Notes under the pieces: generated by a model
The model's input: only the letters and a program-made list of their open reading frames with translations
Told to the model about the DNA's origin: nothing
Databases searched by the model: none
Translations under genes and position numbers: made by a program
NCBI GenBank assembly: GCA_024276825.1
Contig: JAJRWI010000040.1
Location: 1 to 35,645 of the forward strand
Direction of reading: 5' to 3'
DNA: 35,645 nt
Source of the DNA: an archaeon
GTDB taxonomy: Archaea; Asgardarchaeota; Thorarchaeia; Thorarchaeales; Thorarchaeaceae
In this document: positions 24,632 through 32,609 of the stretch, piece by piece
Position numbering within the stretch: the first letter of the stretch is position 1
How the letters are laid out: each line of letters begins with the position of its first letter

Positions 24632-25723
24632 TTAGTTATTCTCATCCTCCGTCTTTTGATTTTCAGCTTTGCGTATTAGTAGAACAAAGTTTGCCCCCTT
24701 GGAATAGTCGCCTTCAACTCTGTCTTCGATGTAAATCTGACCCCCATAATTCTCAATGATTTTCTTGACCAAGGTCAATCCAAGACCTAGTCCAAGAATG
24801 GTTTCTCTTCGTTCAATGATCTTATCGAAAATCTCCTCCTTCTGTTCGTCTCTAATTCCTGGCCCATGATCCTTTACCTGTATCTTTACAAAAGGAGTAT
24901 ATCTTATTTCTTCAGCTTCTACCTCAACTATTACCTCATTCTTTGGGTCGAATTTCATGGCATTGTGGATTAATGCATAAAAGACATCAACCAAAAAGTC
25001 ATCTGCCATTACTTTAAACTGACCTGGTTCAAAATTAGATCTCAAGACTAGCTTTTTATCCGGAAACGCCTTAGCAACCTCTTCAGCAGCCCGTTTCAAT
25101 GAGGCCCCTAGATCTCTTACTCCAACAACAGGCTTTTCTGTTTCAATAAGATGAAGTTTCTTTACATTAGCAATTAATTGGGAGCTACGATCAAGTTCTC
25201 TTATTCCTTCATCAAGGAGTTTTTTCATCTCTTCGGAAATATCTGGTGAATGATAGATTAGTTCAAAGATGGATAGGATTTCTTGATTGATGTTTGTAAG
25301 GTCATGAGTGATCAAGTCAATGAAAAACTCTACTTTCCGCTGTGTTTCAATAAGCTGCTTTTCGGCATTTTTCTTCTCAGTTATATTCCTATAAAAGCCG
25401 TAAGCACCAACTATCTTTTCATCCTCAATAAACGGAAATACTATCCCTTCAACATAAACCGTTTCTCCATTTTTTGTGACAAACATGGCTTCTATACTCT
25501 CTTGCCGCTCTCCCTTCATTGCAATTGAGAGTAAATCTTGATAATGCTTTATTGAGCTGGGATGAATTATGTCATCCAATTTCAAATTCGGAACTTCTTC
25601 TCTGGTATATCCCAAAGTGTTCAACCAAGCCTGATTAACAAACTCAAAAGAGCCATCAGGTCTAACAATATGCACTAAGTCGCTAATTTCATCTATCAGT
25701 TTCGCGATACGGTCCCCATACAC
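24632..25723 (-). CDS. PAS histidine kinase, first gene of the HK-RR-longin operon
   Basis: 363 residues. One PAS domain (about 5-117: LVHIVRPDGSFEFVNQAW, closing YGFYRNITEKKNAEK) is joined by a short coiled coil to a kinase core with His140 in ITHDLTNINQ, N-box VFYALIHNAMKFDP (247-260), KDHGPGI (284-290) and GLGLGLTL (311-318). The H-box HDLTN differs slightly from the HDLRN of its neighbours. No membrane helix. The start is GTG 25723, fixed by AAGGAGG seven bases upstream. A minus-strand TATA-like AGATATATTC at about 25776-25785 lies beside a perfect inverted repeat. It should phosphorylate the CheY-like regulator encoded 12 bases downstream. Confidence 0.9.
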   Translation of the reverse strand: MYGDRIAKLIDEISDLVHIVRPDGSFEFVNQAWLNTLGYTREEVPNLKLDDIIHPSSIKHYQDLLSIAMKGERQESIEAMFVTKNGETVYVEGIVFPFIEDEKIVGAYGFYRNITEKKNAEKQLIETQRKVEFFIDLITHDLTNINQEILSIFELIYHSPDISEEMKKLLDEGIRELDRSSQLIANVKKLHLIETEKPVVGVRDLGASLKRAAEEVAKAFPDKKLVLRSNFEPGQFKVMADDFLVDVFYALIHNAMKFDPKNEVIVEVEAEEIRYTPFVKIQVKDHGPGIRDEQKEEIFDKIIERRETILGLGLGLTLVKKIIENYGGQIYIEDRVEGDYSKGANFVLLIRKAENQKTEDENN

Positions 25724-25730
25724 CTTTATG

Positions 25731-25737
25731 CCTCCTT
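25731..25737 (-). promoter_or_regulatory. Ribosome binding site for the GTG-start PAS kinase
   Basis: AAGGAGG on the minus strand, seven bases from GTG 25723. It decides the start codon. Confidence 0.75.
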
Positions 25738-25775
25738 GGCTTGGTACTGCTAGATTATTGATGTCTAAAAGTTAA

Positions 25776-25799
25776 GAATATATCTATGTTCTATAGATA
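25776..25799 (-). promoter_or_regulatory. TATA box and 7-bp inverted repeat before the HK-RR-longin operon
   Basis: A TATA-like AGATATATTC (minus strand, 25776-25785) overlaps a perfect inverted repeat, TATCTAT (25781-25787) and ATAGATA (25793-25799), with five bases between. A dimeric regulator could bind here, but the region is AT-rich and such repeats arise by chance. Confidence 0.35.
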
Positions 25800-25901
25800 G
25801 TCATTTGAAATGCTTTTTCTTGTTCAGAAAAATAATAATCTTGTTCCCAATCAGATTTTTTTGGTTAAATTCAATTAAATAACTACTAGACTCGATTGCA
25901 C

Positions 25902-25926
25902 TTTTAAATAAGCAAGATTTATAATA
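25902..25926 (+). promoter_or_regulatory. Promoter region of the surface-protein operon
   Basis: Two TATA-like elements, TTTTAAATA (25902-25910) and TTTATAATA (25917-25925), would place a transcript start near 25935 or near 25949. Either gives a leader of at least 130 bases, long for an archaeal mRNA. Confidence 0.45.
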
Positions 25927-25948
25927 TTCCATTCCAAACCACCCACAT

Positions 25949-26079
25949 TACTGGGAGACCGAGTGAGAGCAATCACGGGTCATACGCATGCCCCCAGTCA
26001 TTCTCATTGAACACGCCACCAGAAGCCCCGAGTCTGACTGTGATGCTCATATCGGTCAGATATAAGGAGGCTCATTAGT
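25949..26079 (+). promoter_or_regulatory. GC-richer, possibly structured leader of the surface operon
   Basis: This part of the 356-base gap is visibly richer in G and C than the AT-rich part before it, and holds several complementary arms: ACTGGG (25950-25955) with CCCAGT (25993-25998), TGAGA (25964-25968) with TCTCA (26002-26006), GTGA (25963-25966) with TCAC (25973-25976), and TCTGAC (26033-26038) with GTCAGA (26055-26060). Some of these exclude each other. The last arm ends just before the ribosome site AAGGAGG (26064-26070). It could be a regulatory 5' leader; no known riboswitch class is recognised. Confidence 0.35.
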
Positions 26080-29000
26080 TTGAGTAGCAGATTTAATAAG
26101 GTTCGTTTTTTGTCGCTTGTTTTTATTGCAATCTACATGCTTGGATTCATCCCACAAGCTGTCTGGGCTGGGCAAGCATTACCGAAAGATGATAACACCG
26201 TGCTACCCGCACCCTTTGAGGGATATGATCTAGACTACATTTATCTCTTCTATGATCCTGAAGATGAAGTCCTATCTGCTGTTGCAAATGCAGTGCATGA
26301 AATTCTGACATATCGTGTTAATAGCGTTAGAATGATTCCAGTTTCATCATACCTTGATTTGGAATATTACTTGCTCGATGAACCATGGATAGCAGTCTAT
26401 GCATTGCACTCAGGACTAAACGGGGTTACATTTCCTGATCGCAATATGTCCTGGCATCAGTTCTATCAGACGCTTAATAATCACAGGAGCACACGACATA
26501 TTGTAGGCATGGGCAATACGCTTGGTCTGATGAAAGATCTTCCAACGCGCAGCTCTTCAATTTACCACTGTGAGTCAGAACAGATTGACGGAATGCTCCT
26601 CATTATCTATGATCTCTGGACTATCTCCGAGATCATGGAGGACCGTGCCCAAGTCGATTCGAAATATGATCGTCCGAGTAAAGATGTCAAAGCCATGACC
26701 ATCAAGATTTATGGGGATAATCTGAATCAGGTGTTCAAACGTACGCTTGAGCCCATCAATCCAGTTGGTGAGGTCGACCCCCTTGCTCTGGAGAAAAGAA
26801 CAGAAGAGATGTGGGCAAGGCATAAGCCTGAAATTCGACCAGCAGCCTATAAAATGCAGGAAGATGGGTCTCTCAAAGAAATACCTCTAGATGAACTTCC
26901 TGAAGACTTCTCACCAGTGATCAAGCTCTCTTCGCCAGCAGAACTTTCGGAGAATGATTACGCACTTGGTGAAATTCCTCTGTTCTCTGCTCTGCGCGGT
27001 CCCATTGGTGAGATTATCGATGTCTTACTTAATGTTCTCGTAGGGGAGGGCCAGACGACAATCTCCATTCCCAGTGAAGTTGTTGATGGCTTGATGACTG
27101 CCCTTAAAGTAATAGAGCCACTAATTGGACTTGTAAACAACTCAGACAAGGACTCCGCAATTAAAGAGGTTATAGATGCCATAGCTTCAGAATTTCCGTT
27201 TATTGATGAATACAAGGGCTATCTCAACATATTAATGAAAGCACTGTTCAATATGCGTGGCGATTTCTCAAGCCTCCTAGAGATCGTCACCGAGTTGATC
27301 GTCTCTCTTCTGCCAGATTCAATCCCCAGTGAACTTACTGATTTTATTATGCAAATTCTTGGAGTGAATGATGGACTATGGGACCTAATCACTGAGACCA
27401 TAAACTCTGGCAAGGGCGTGTTCGACACCATTTTCAGTTTCTTTACAAAGAACAGCTTGAGTGCCATTCTCAATAAAACATTGGTCGCTGTTCTTGAGCT
27501 TGCACCCTCAGAAGTATCCACACTTCTTCCACGTATGACTGGCTTCATTAGTGCCGCAATTGATTTTCTTGCAACTCGTGATTATATGAAGTTTCTAACT
27601 GATGTGGCTGATGATCTTCTAGATACTCTTGTTCCAATGACTGGGCTTGAGGATGTAGTGGGCAAAATCATGAAAGTTGTAGAGCTAGCAATGACTGTTG
27701 TTGATCTCGTTGATAATTTTGATGCTGAATCAATTATGGATCTTGTCATTGAGATACTCCAAGAGTTCGTTCCTTCTGGACTTGTGCAAGATGCGGAAAC
27801 CCTTGCACGCAACTTGATGGATGTAGTGAAGAGATATAAAGAGGGTGGAATGCCTGATGTTAATGCTTTCAAGAGCGAGCTGGAATCTGCAATTTCACAG
27901 GCCGTGGCTGAAACAGTTCCTGAATCAACTCGCAATGTAATTCGTGACACTATCTCTCTTCTCGGTGCATATTTCAATGACGCCTTCGATAAGACCCAAC
28001 TTCCATCTCTATTTGATGTGGCCGTTGCGCTCGTAAACGAGTTTGCCGAATCAGCCACAGAGAATGGGGTCACACTTTCTCAGACTGAGGAATTGGTCGA
28101 TGCACTGAATAATGTGGTCAAACCGATTCTTGCAGTGATTGCTCAGGTTGCAGATTCTGACTCTCTGAAAGAGATAATCAGCCAGACAGTTTCTAATTTC
28201 AACAGCGAATTCAGTTCTATAGCAGATACTATTCTAGATGCAATTCAAGCCATGGACCTTGAAAATGTATTTAGTGGGATATCAGGTGTTATGGACACAC
28301 TTAATGACCTTGCTGAAATCGCTGGCGGTATCATTAATGTAATTAAGCTTGCCAAGGGCCAATCATTTCAAGGGATTATGCAGTCTCTTCTAATGACTGC
28401 AGGTTCAATCCTTGGTTCATTCCCTGCATTTGACGATGTTCCTCTTGATGCAGTCTTTGACCTGCTAAAGTCCTTCTTCCCTGATGCTTTTGGAATTGAT
28501 CCCCAAGACCTGCCAAGCAAGACTGAGATCATCAATACAATTCTTGATTATGCTTCTGGTCTGTTGAGTGGGATAATTGATCCCTCAACACTCCAGACAC
28601 TCCTTGAGTTCTTTATGGATGTCAAAGACATTTTCACTAACGGTGTACAATGGCTACTTGGCAAGATATTTGATTGGCTCAGCGGAATGCTGAATCCGCT
28701 CTTTGATGAGCTTGAACAGACAATAATGGGGCTCTTCGAAGGTGTGGGTGATCTACTCGGATACTCCACTAAGATTCCAATTGGCTTGGGCGACTGGTCA
28801 CTGTTTGACTTGACTGTTTCGCTGGGCATCCGTGCCAATTTCAATATTGATATTTCGCCATTGTTCGATATGATCTCGAGCATGATATTTGATGCTCGTA
28901 GCACATTCTCATTGACCAGCGTCGGAGACTTCATGAAAACAATATTTTCATTCTTTGAGATATCTCCACAATTCTACGCAGAGCTTGGCGTTGCTGGCTT

Positions 29001-32000
29001 TGATTCCTCCAAGAATGCAATCATGGGTACGTTGCTGAAGTCTTTAGGTCTAGAAATGACATTCGAGGGCAGTGCTCACTTTGTCATGACCCTCTTCACA
29101 TTCCGTGAAGGAATGTTTGAGTGGGAAGACTTCTTCAAGATTGTGGAATGGGGTCTGCATATCAAGATAACACTTGGGAAAGTCTTCACTCTTGCTGATC
29201 TATTCACTGCTGGACTTGGCGGCGGTGCCCTTGGTGCAGTGATGGAATTCTTAGGTCTTGACACGATTAAAATCACAATCTACTTTGGAGTTGAATTGGA
29301 CATTGTGAAGAAGGCGGCAACAGCGATTGCAGCAGAGGTGTCATCATTAACGCTGGCGATAACCTTTGGAATCTCCATCCATATTCCGATTGATATTGTA
29401 ATAGTTGCAATTATCATAGATGGTTCGATGGAGATAATCCTGACGTTCTTCCAAGACTTTGCATCCGGAGACCCAATGAAGATAATTCTGCGGCTGATCT
29501 TTACTGTCAAGATCAAATTCAAATTCCTGTTCTTTGAGGACTCGGCTGAGTGGACCTGGGAGCCGGGTGGACCTTGGGACCTAAGCCCCAAGAAGGGCGA
29601 GGAAGAGTATGAGAAATCTGGTGTTGGCTTCGATACTGATGAAGATGGTCTTAGCGATGAATATGAAGCCACCATTCCAGGCCTTGACCCCAATAAGCCT
29701 GACACTGATGATGATGGTGCCAGTGACAAACTGGAAGTCCAGACCATTGGAACTGACCCAGTGAATCCAGATAGTGATAATGATGGACTCCTAGATGGTG
29801 AGGAATGGGAGCTAGGCACTAATCCAATGCAACCAGACACGGATTGGGATGATATTAGTGACTATGATGAAGTCAAGGTCTATGGAACCGATCCTCTGTC
29901 GCAGGACACCGATGGGGACATGCTGAGCGACTCTTATGAAATATACACTCGATGGGACATGACTCAAATCACTCCTACAGTTGAGTATGTCACAATAGGT
30001 GGTGTGAAGTATGATGATCATACTGACCCATTGAACCCAGATACTGATGGCGATGGTGTTCTGGACGGACAGGAAGGGCCTATGGGGGCCTACTATGGCC
30101 TTGACTCGCTTTACAACGATACTGAAGGATCTGGCATGGACCCCTCACCATTAATCTTCAACTATGGCTATACTCATCCTCTAGATGCTGATACTGATGA
30201 TGACTCGTATCTGCAGTTATACAATGGCGACATTGATATGATGTTGGAGATGAAACTCTATCCTGCAGGAACCGAGGGTCAAGAATACCCGATGAGTGAT
30301 GGCAATGAGATTGCAGGTTTTGACATTATCTTGTACGATGATGATGGTGAGCCATATCAGAAGCATGTCTATACAAACCCCTGCAATCCAGACACAGATG
30401 GAGACACTGGCGTTTCTGAGAACGAACGAATTAACCCTCCAGCTGGTGCTTGGCTGAACTCGGATGGCTATGAGCTTGCTCAAGATCCGCCAAGTGATCC
30501 AACAGATGGCGATTCAGACGATGATGGTCTATTAGATGGTCTTGAGGGGGTTTTGCGTCAAGATAGTAATCACACCTTCTATTTGGACCCAGATACGGAT
30601 GATGATGGCCTTCCAGACATGCTGGACTTGCTTCTTGGAACAGATCCTCTCTCACCAGACACTGATCTTGATATGGTGTCTGATGGTGATGAGTTCTACA
30701 TATACGGCACTTCACCTGTCAACCCCGACACGGACTTTGATGGACTAACTGATGGTGAGGAGTTGTTCTTCTGGCACACTAATCCATTCTCAGACGATTC
30801 AGATGGTGATGGTCTCAAAGACGGCTACGAGGTATTGGTGACCGGAAGTGATCCCATGGATGAGGACAGTGATAATGACGGTCTCAATGATTTTGAGGAG
30901 TTCTTTATCTATTATACCCTGCCATTTGTTTACGACTCTGATGGCGATGGCCTGAGTGATGGCGAGGAGATAAAGATCTACTCAACTGACCCATTGGTCT
31001 GGGACACTGACCATGACTCTATTACTGAGCCCAATGAGTTTGGTGAGTTCACATGGCCAATGAGTGACTATCAAGAAATAATGATTCATGGAACAAACGC
31101 CACTGAGCCTGATAGCGATATGGATGGACTTGATGATGCCATTGAACTTTACCTTGGTTCAGGCGAGATTCCTTGGATGGACCCAATTCCTCTCAATGCT
31201 ACTAATCCAGACACAGACGGTGACCTTCTCTTAGATGGCTCAGAATTGATGCTTAAGAATGTCAGTGATATTGTCTATCCATATCGTGGAATCACAATAA
31301 TTCTACGGTTTAACTCATCGCCTGTGATGGCAGACACCGATAACGACAATCTCACCGACTATCAGGAGATTGTTGTATTCAATACGAATCCAGCGAACAA
31401 TGATACCGACAACGACACTATCACGGACTGGTGGGAGGTCTGGGTCTATAACACATCTGCCATATATGATGATACGGATGGCGATGGACTGTTTGATTAT
31501 GAGGAAACACTTACTGAAGTCTGGCCTTATGGGCCATGGCCCCCCGATAACTGGTCCATAGGAATGGGCTCTGGTGACAATGGTACGCCGGGTGGATGGA
31601 CACCCCCAGCTATGAACTCTATCAATGGGTTTGCCTTATCGCAAGAGCCAATCTATCCAACAAGTGCGACTGATCCTGATTCCGATAATGATTGGTTACC
31701 TGATGGTGCAGAAGTCTATCTCTATGGCAGTAATCCTATGAATAGCGACTCAGATGGAGATGGGGTGGATGACACCTATGAGTTTGATACTGATTATGAT
31801 GGTATGCCTGATGGTGTTGAGTTTCAACAGGGTCTCCAGGGTGTTGCTGGCGGAGGAATCATGAATCCCGATAGTGATTATGATGGCCTCCTTGATGGTG
31901 ATGAGTTCTATATCTACGGCACCGACCCCTCGAAGCTAGACACTGATGGAGATGGATATTCTGATGGCCTTGAGATTGCCTTGGGACTGGATCCATTGAC

Positions 32001-32607
32001 GCCAACATCGCCGGATGAGTTCAATTTGGCCTTGGCCACTGAACGTGGTAAGAATACTATGACAATTTTGCTTCCGAAGACTGGGGAAGTCACATACCAA
32101 GATGCACAACTTAGTGTTGTAAACTTCACTAATTTTCAAGACATGTGGTATCGCTACAATAACGGAACTGGTTGGAGCGACAACTACACACTGATTTACA
32201 ATCCAAGCGCTCAAATGTGGCAGAGCACCAATCAGACCTGGCCAACAGGCAACATAACAGTGCAGGTCTTTGGAAGAAACATGACTGGTGTGATTCATGC
32301 CGCAACTACCTACTTTGTTGTACTTCCGGGAACAACCCCCTTCCCATGGCTTCTTATAGGAGCAATAGCTGCAGCGGCTGTGGCCTCTGTAATAATCCTT
32401 TATGGCGGATATCGGAAGGGCCTTTGGAGTAAGTTGGGCGGGAAGGTCAAGAAGAAAGTTGGGAGAGGGAAATCTGACAAGTCCGAAAAGAGCGAAAAAG
32501 ATGGGTCTCCAGACAAGTCTGATTCTAAATCCAAACCCAAGAAATCTACGACTTCTAAGAAGAGCACGAAGACTAGCCCCAAGAAGGGGAAGAAAGGAGG
32601 CGATTAA
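26080..32607 (+). CDS. Giant secreted, membrane-anchored protein with about 26 TSP3-like calcium repeats
   Basis: 2175 residues from TTG 26080; AAGGAGG (26064-26070) nine bases upstream decides this start. Residues 1-31 form a signal peptide (LSLVFIAIYMLGFIPQAVWA). Residues 40-330 are a mixed alpha/beta region, 330 to about 900 a long array of amphipathic helices, and 905-1170 a strikingly hydrophobic, partly beta-like region. From about 1184 to 1960 there are about 26 Asp-rich loops of the DxDxDGLxD type (DTDEDGLSD, DSDNDGLLD, DTDGDGYSD), usual for TSP3/calcium-binding repeats. A beta-sandwich-like segment with several N-glycosylation sequons (about 1985-2083) precedes a single membrane helix at 2086-2109 and a Lys/Ser-rich inner tail. 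A surface-layer-associated, adhesive or calcium-dependent matrix protein is likely. The next gene, 2 bases away, is probably its partner. Confidence 0.88.
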   Translation: MSSRFNKVRFLSLVFIAIYMLGFIPQAVWAGQALPKDDNTVLPAPFEGYDLDYIYLFYDPEDEVLSAVANAVHEILTYRVNSVRMIPVSSYLDLEYYLLDEPWIAVYALHSGLNGVTFPDRNMSWHQFYQTLNNHRSTRHIVGMGNTLGLMKDLPTRSSSIYHCESEQIDGMLLIIYDLWTISEIMEDRAQVDSKYDRPSKDVKAMTIKIYGDNLNQVFKRTLEPINPVGEVDPLALEKRTEEMWARHKPEIRPAAYKMQEDGSLKEIPLDELPEDFSPVIKLSSPAELSENDYALGEIPLFSALRGPIGEIIDVLLNVLVGEGQTTISIPSEVVDGLMTALKVIEPLIGLVNNSDKDSAIKEVIDAIASEFPFIDEYKGYLNILMKALFNMRGDFSSLLEIVTELIVSLLPDSIPSELTDFIMQILGVNDGLWDLITETINSGKGVFDTIFSFFTKNSLSAILNKTLVAVLELAPSEVSTLLPRMTGFISAAIDFLATRDYMKFLTDVADDLLDTLVPMTGLEDVVGKIMKVVELAMTVVDLVDNFDAESIMDLVIEILQEFVPSGLVQDAETLARNLMDVVKRYKEGGMPDVNAFKSELESAISQAVAETVPESTRNVIRDTISLLGAYFNDAFDKTQLPSLFDVAVALVNEFAESATENGVTLSQTEELVDALNNVVKPILAVIAQVADSDSLKEIISQTVSNFNSEFSSIADTILDAIQAMDLENVFSGISGVMDTLNDLAEIAGGIINVIKLAKGQSFQGIMQSLLMTAGSILGSFPAFDDVPLDAVFDLLKSFFPDAFGIDPQDLPSKTEIINTILDYASGLLSGIIDPSTLQTLLEFFMDVKDIFTNGVQWLLGKIFDWLSGMLNPLFDELEQTIMGLFEGVGDLLGYSTKIPIGLGDWSLFDLTVSLGIRANFNIDISPLFDMISSMIFDARSTFSLTSVGDFMKTIFSFFEISPQFYAELGVAGFDSSKNAIMGTLLKSLGLEMTFEGSAHFVMTLFTFREGMFEWEDFFKIVEWGLHIKITLGKVFTLADLFTAGLGGGALGAVMEFLGLDTIKITIYFGVELDIVKKAATAIAAEVSSLTLAITFGISIHIPIDIVIVAIIIDGSMEIILTFFQDFASGDPMKIILRLIFTVKIKFKFLFFEDSAEWTWEPGGPWDLSPKKGEEEYEKSGVGFDTDEDGLSDEYEATIPGLDPNKPDTDDDGASDKLEVQTIGTDPVNPDSDNDGLLDGEEWELGTNPMQPDTDWDDISDYDEVKVYGTDPLSQDTDGDMLSDSYEIYTRWDMTQITPTVEYVTIGGVKYDDHTDPLNPDTDGDGVLDGQEGPMGAYYGLDSLYNDTEGSGMDPSPLIFNYGYTHPLDADTDDDSYLQLYNGDIDMMLEMKLYPAGTEGQEYPMSDGNEIAGFDIILYDDDGEPYQKHVYTNPCNPDTDGDTGVSENERINPPAGAWLNSDGYELAQDPPSDPTDGDSDDDGLLDGLEGVLRQDSNHTFYLDPDTDDDGLPDMLDLLLGTDPLSPDTDLDMVSDGDEFYIYGTSPVNPDTDFDGLTDGEELFFWHTNPFSDDSDGDGLKDGYEVLVTGSDPMDEDSDNDGLNDFEEFFIYYTLPFVYDSDGDGLSDGEEIKIYSTDPLVWDTDHDSITEPNEFGEFTWPMSDYQEIMIHGTNATEPDSDMDGLDDAIELYLGSGEIPWMDPIPLNATNPDTDGDLLLDGSELMLKNVSDIVYPYRGITIILRFNSSPVMADTDNDNLTDYQEIVVFNTNPANNDTDNDTITDWWEVWVYNTSAIYDDTDGDGLFDYEETLTEVWPYGPWPPDNWSIGMGSGDNGTPGGWTPPAMNSINGFALSQEPIYPTSATDPDSDNDWLPDGAEVYLYGSNPMNSDSDGDGVDDTYEFDTDYDGMPDGVEFQQGLQGVAGGGIMNPDSDYDGLLDGDEFYIYGTDPSKLDTDGDGYSDGLEIALGLDPLTPTSPDEFNLALATERGKNTMTILLPKTGEVTYQDAQLSVVNFTNFQDMWYRYNNGTGWSDNYTLIYNPSAQMWQSTNQTWPTGNITVQVFGRNMTGVIHAATTYFVVLPGTTPFPWLLIGAIAAAAVASVIILYGGYRKGLWSKLGGKVKKKVGRGKSDKSEKSEKDGSPDKSDSKSKPKKSTTSKKSTKTSPKKGKKGGD
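32593..32600 (+). promoter_or_regulatory. Ribosome binding site of the FG-GAP gene
   Basis: AAAGGAGG lies inside the last codons of the giant protein gene and nine bases before ATG 32610, so the two surface proteins are translationally linked. Confidence 0.8.
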
Positions 32608-32609
32608 GA

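Noticed and set aside
25963..26010. 15-codon His-rich reading frame (GTG start) in the leader of the surface operon, a possible attenuation peptide
   Set aside because: Four histidines in 15 codons is suggestive, but there is no histidine gene nearby and archaeal attenuation of this kind is not established; chance is more likely.
26043..26078. 11-codon frame ending just before the TTG start of the giant gene
   Set aside because: It contains the ribosome site of the giant gene within its own codons and has no ribosome site of its own; probably chance.
27582..28073. 163-codon minus-strand frame within the giant gene
   Set aside because: Ser/Thr-rich antisense shadow of the helical region with no recognisable features.
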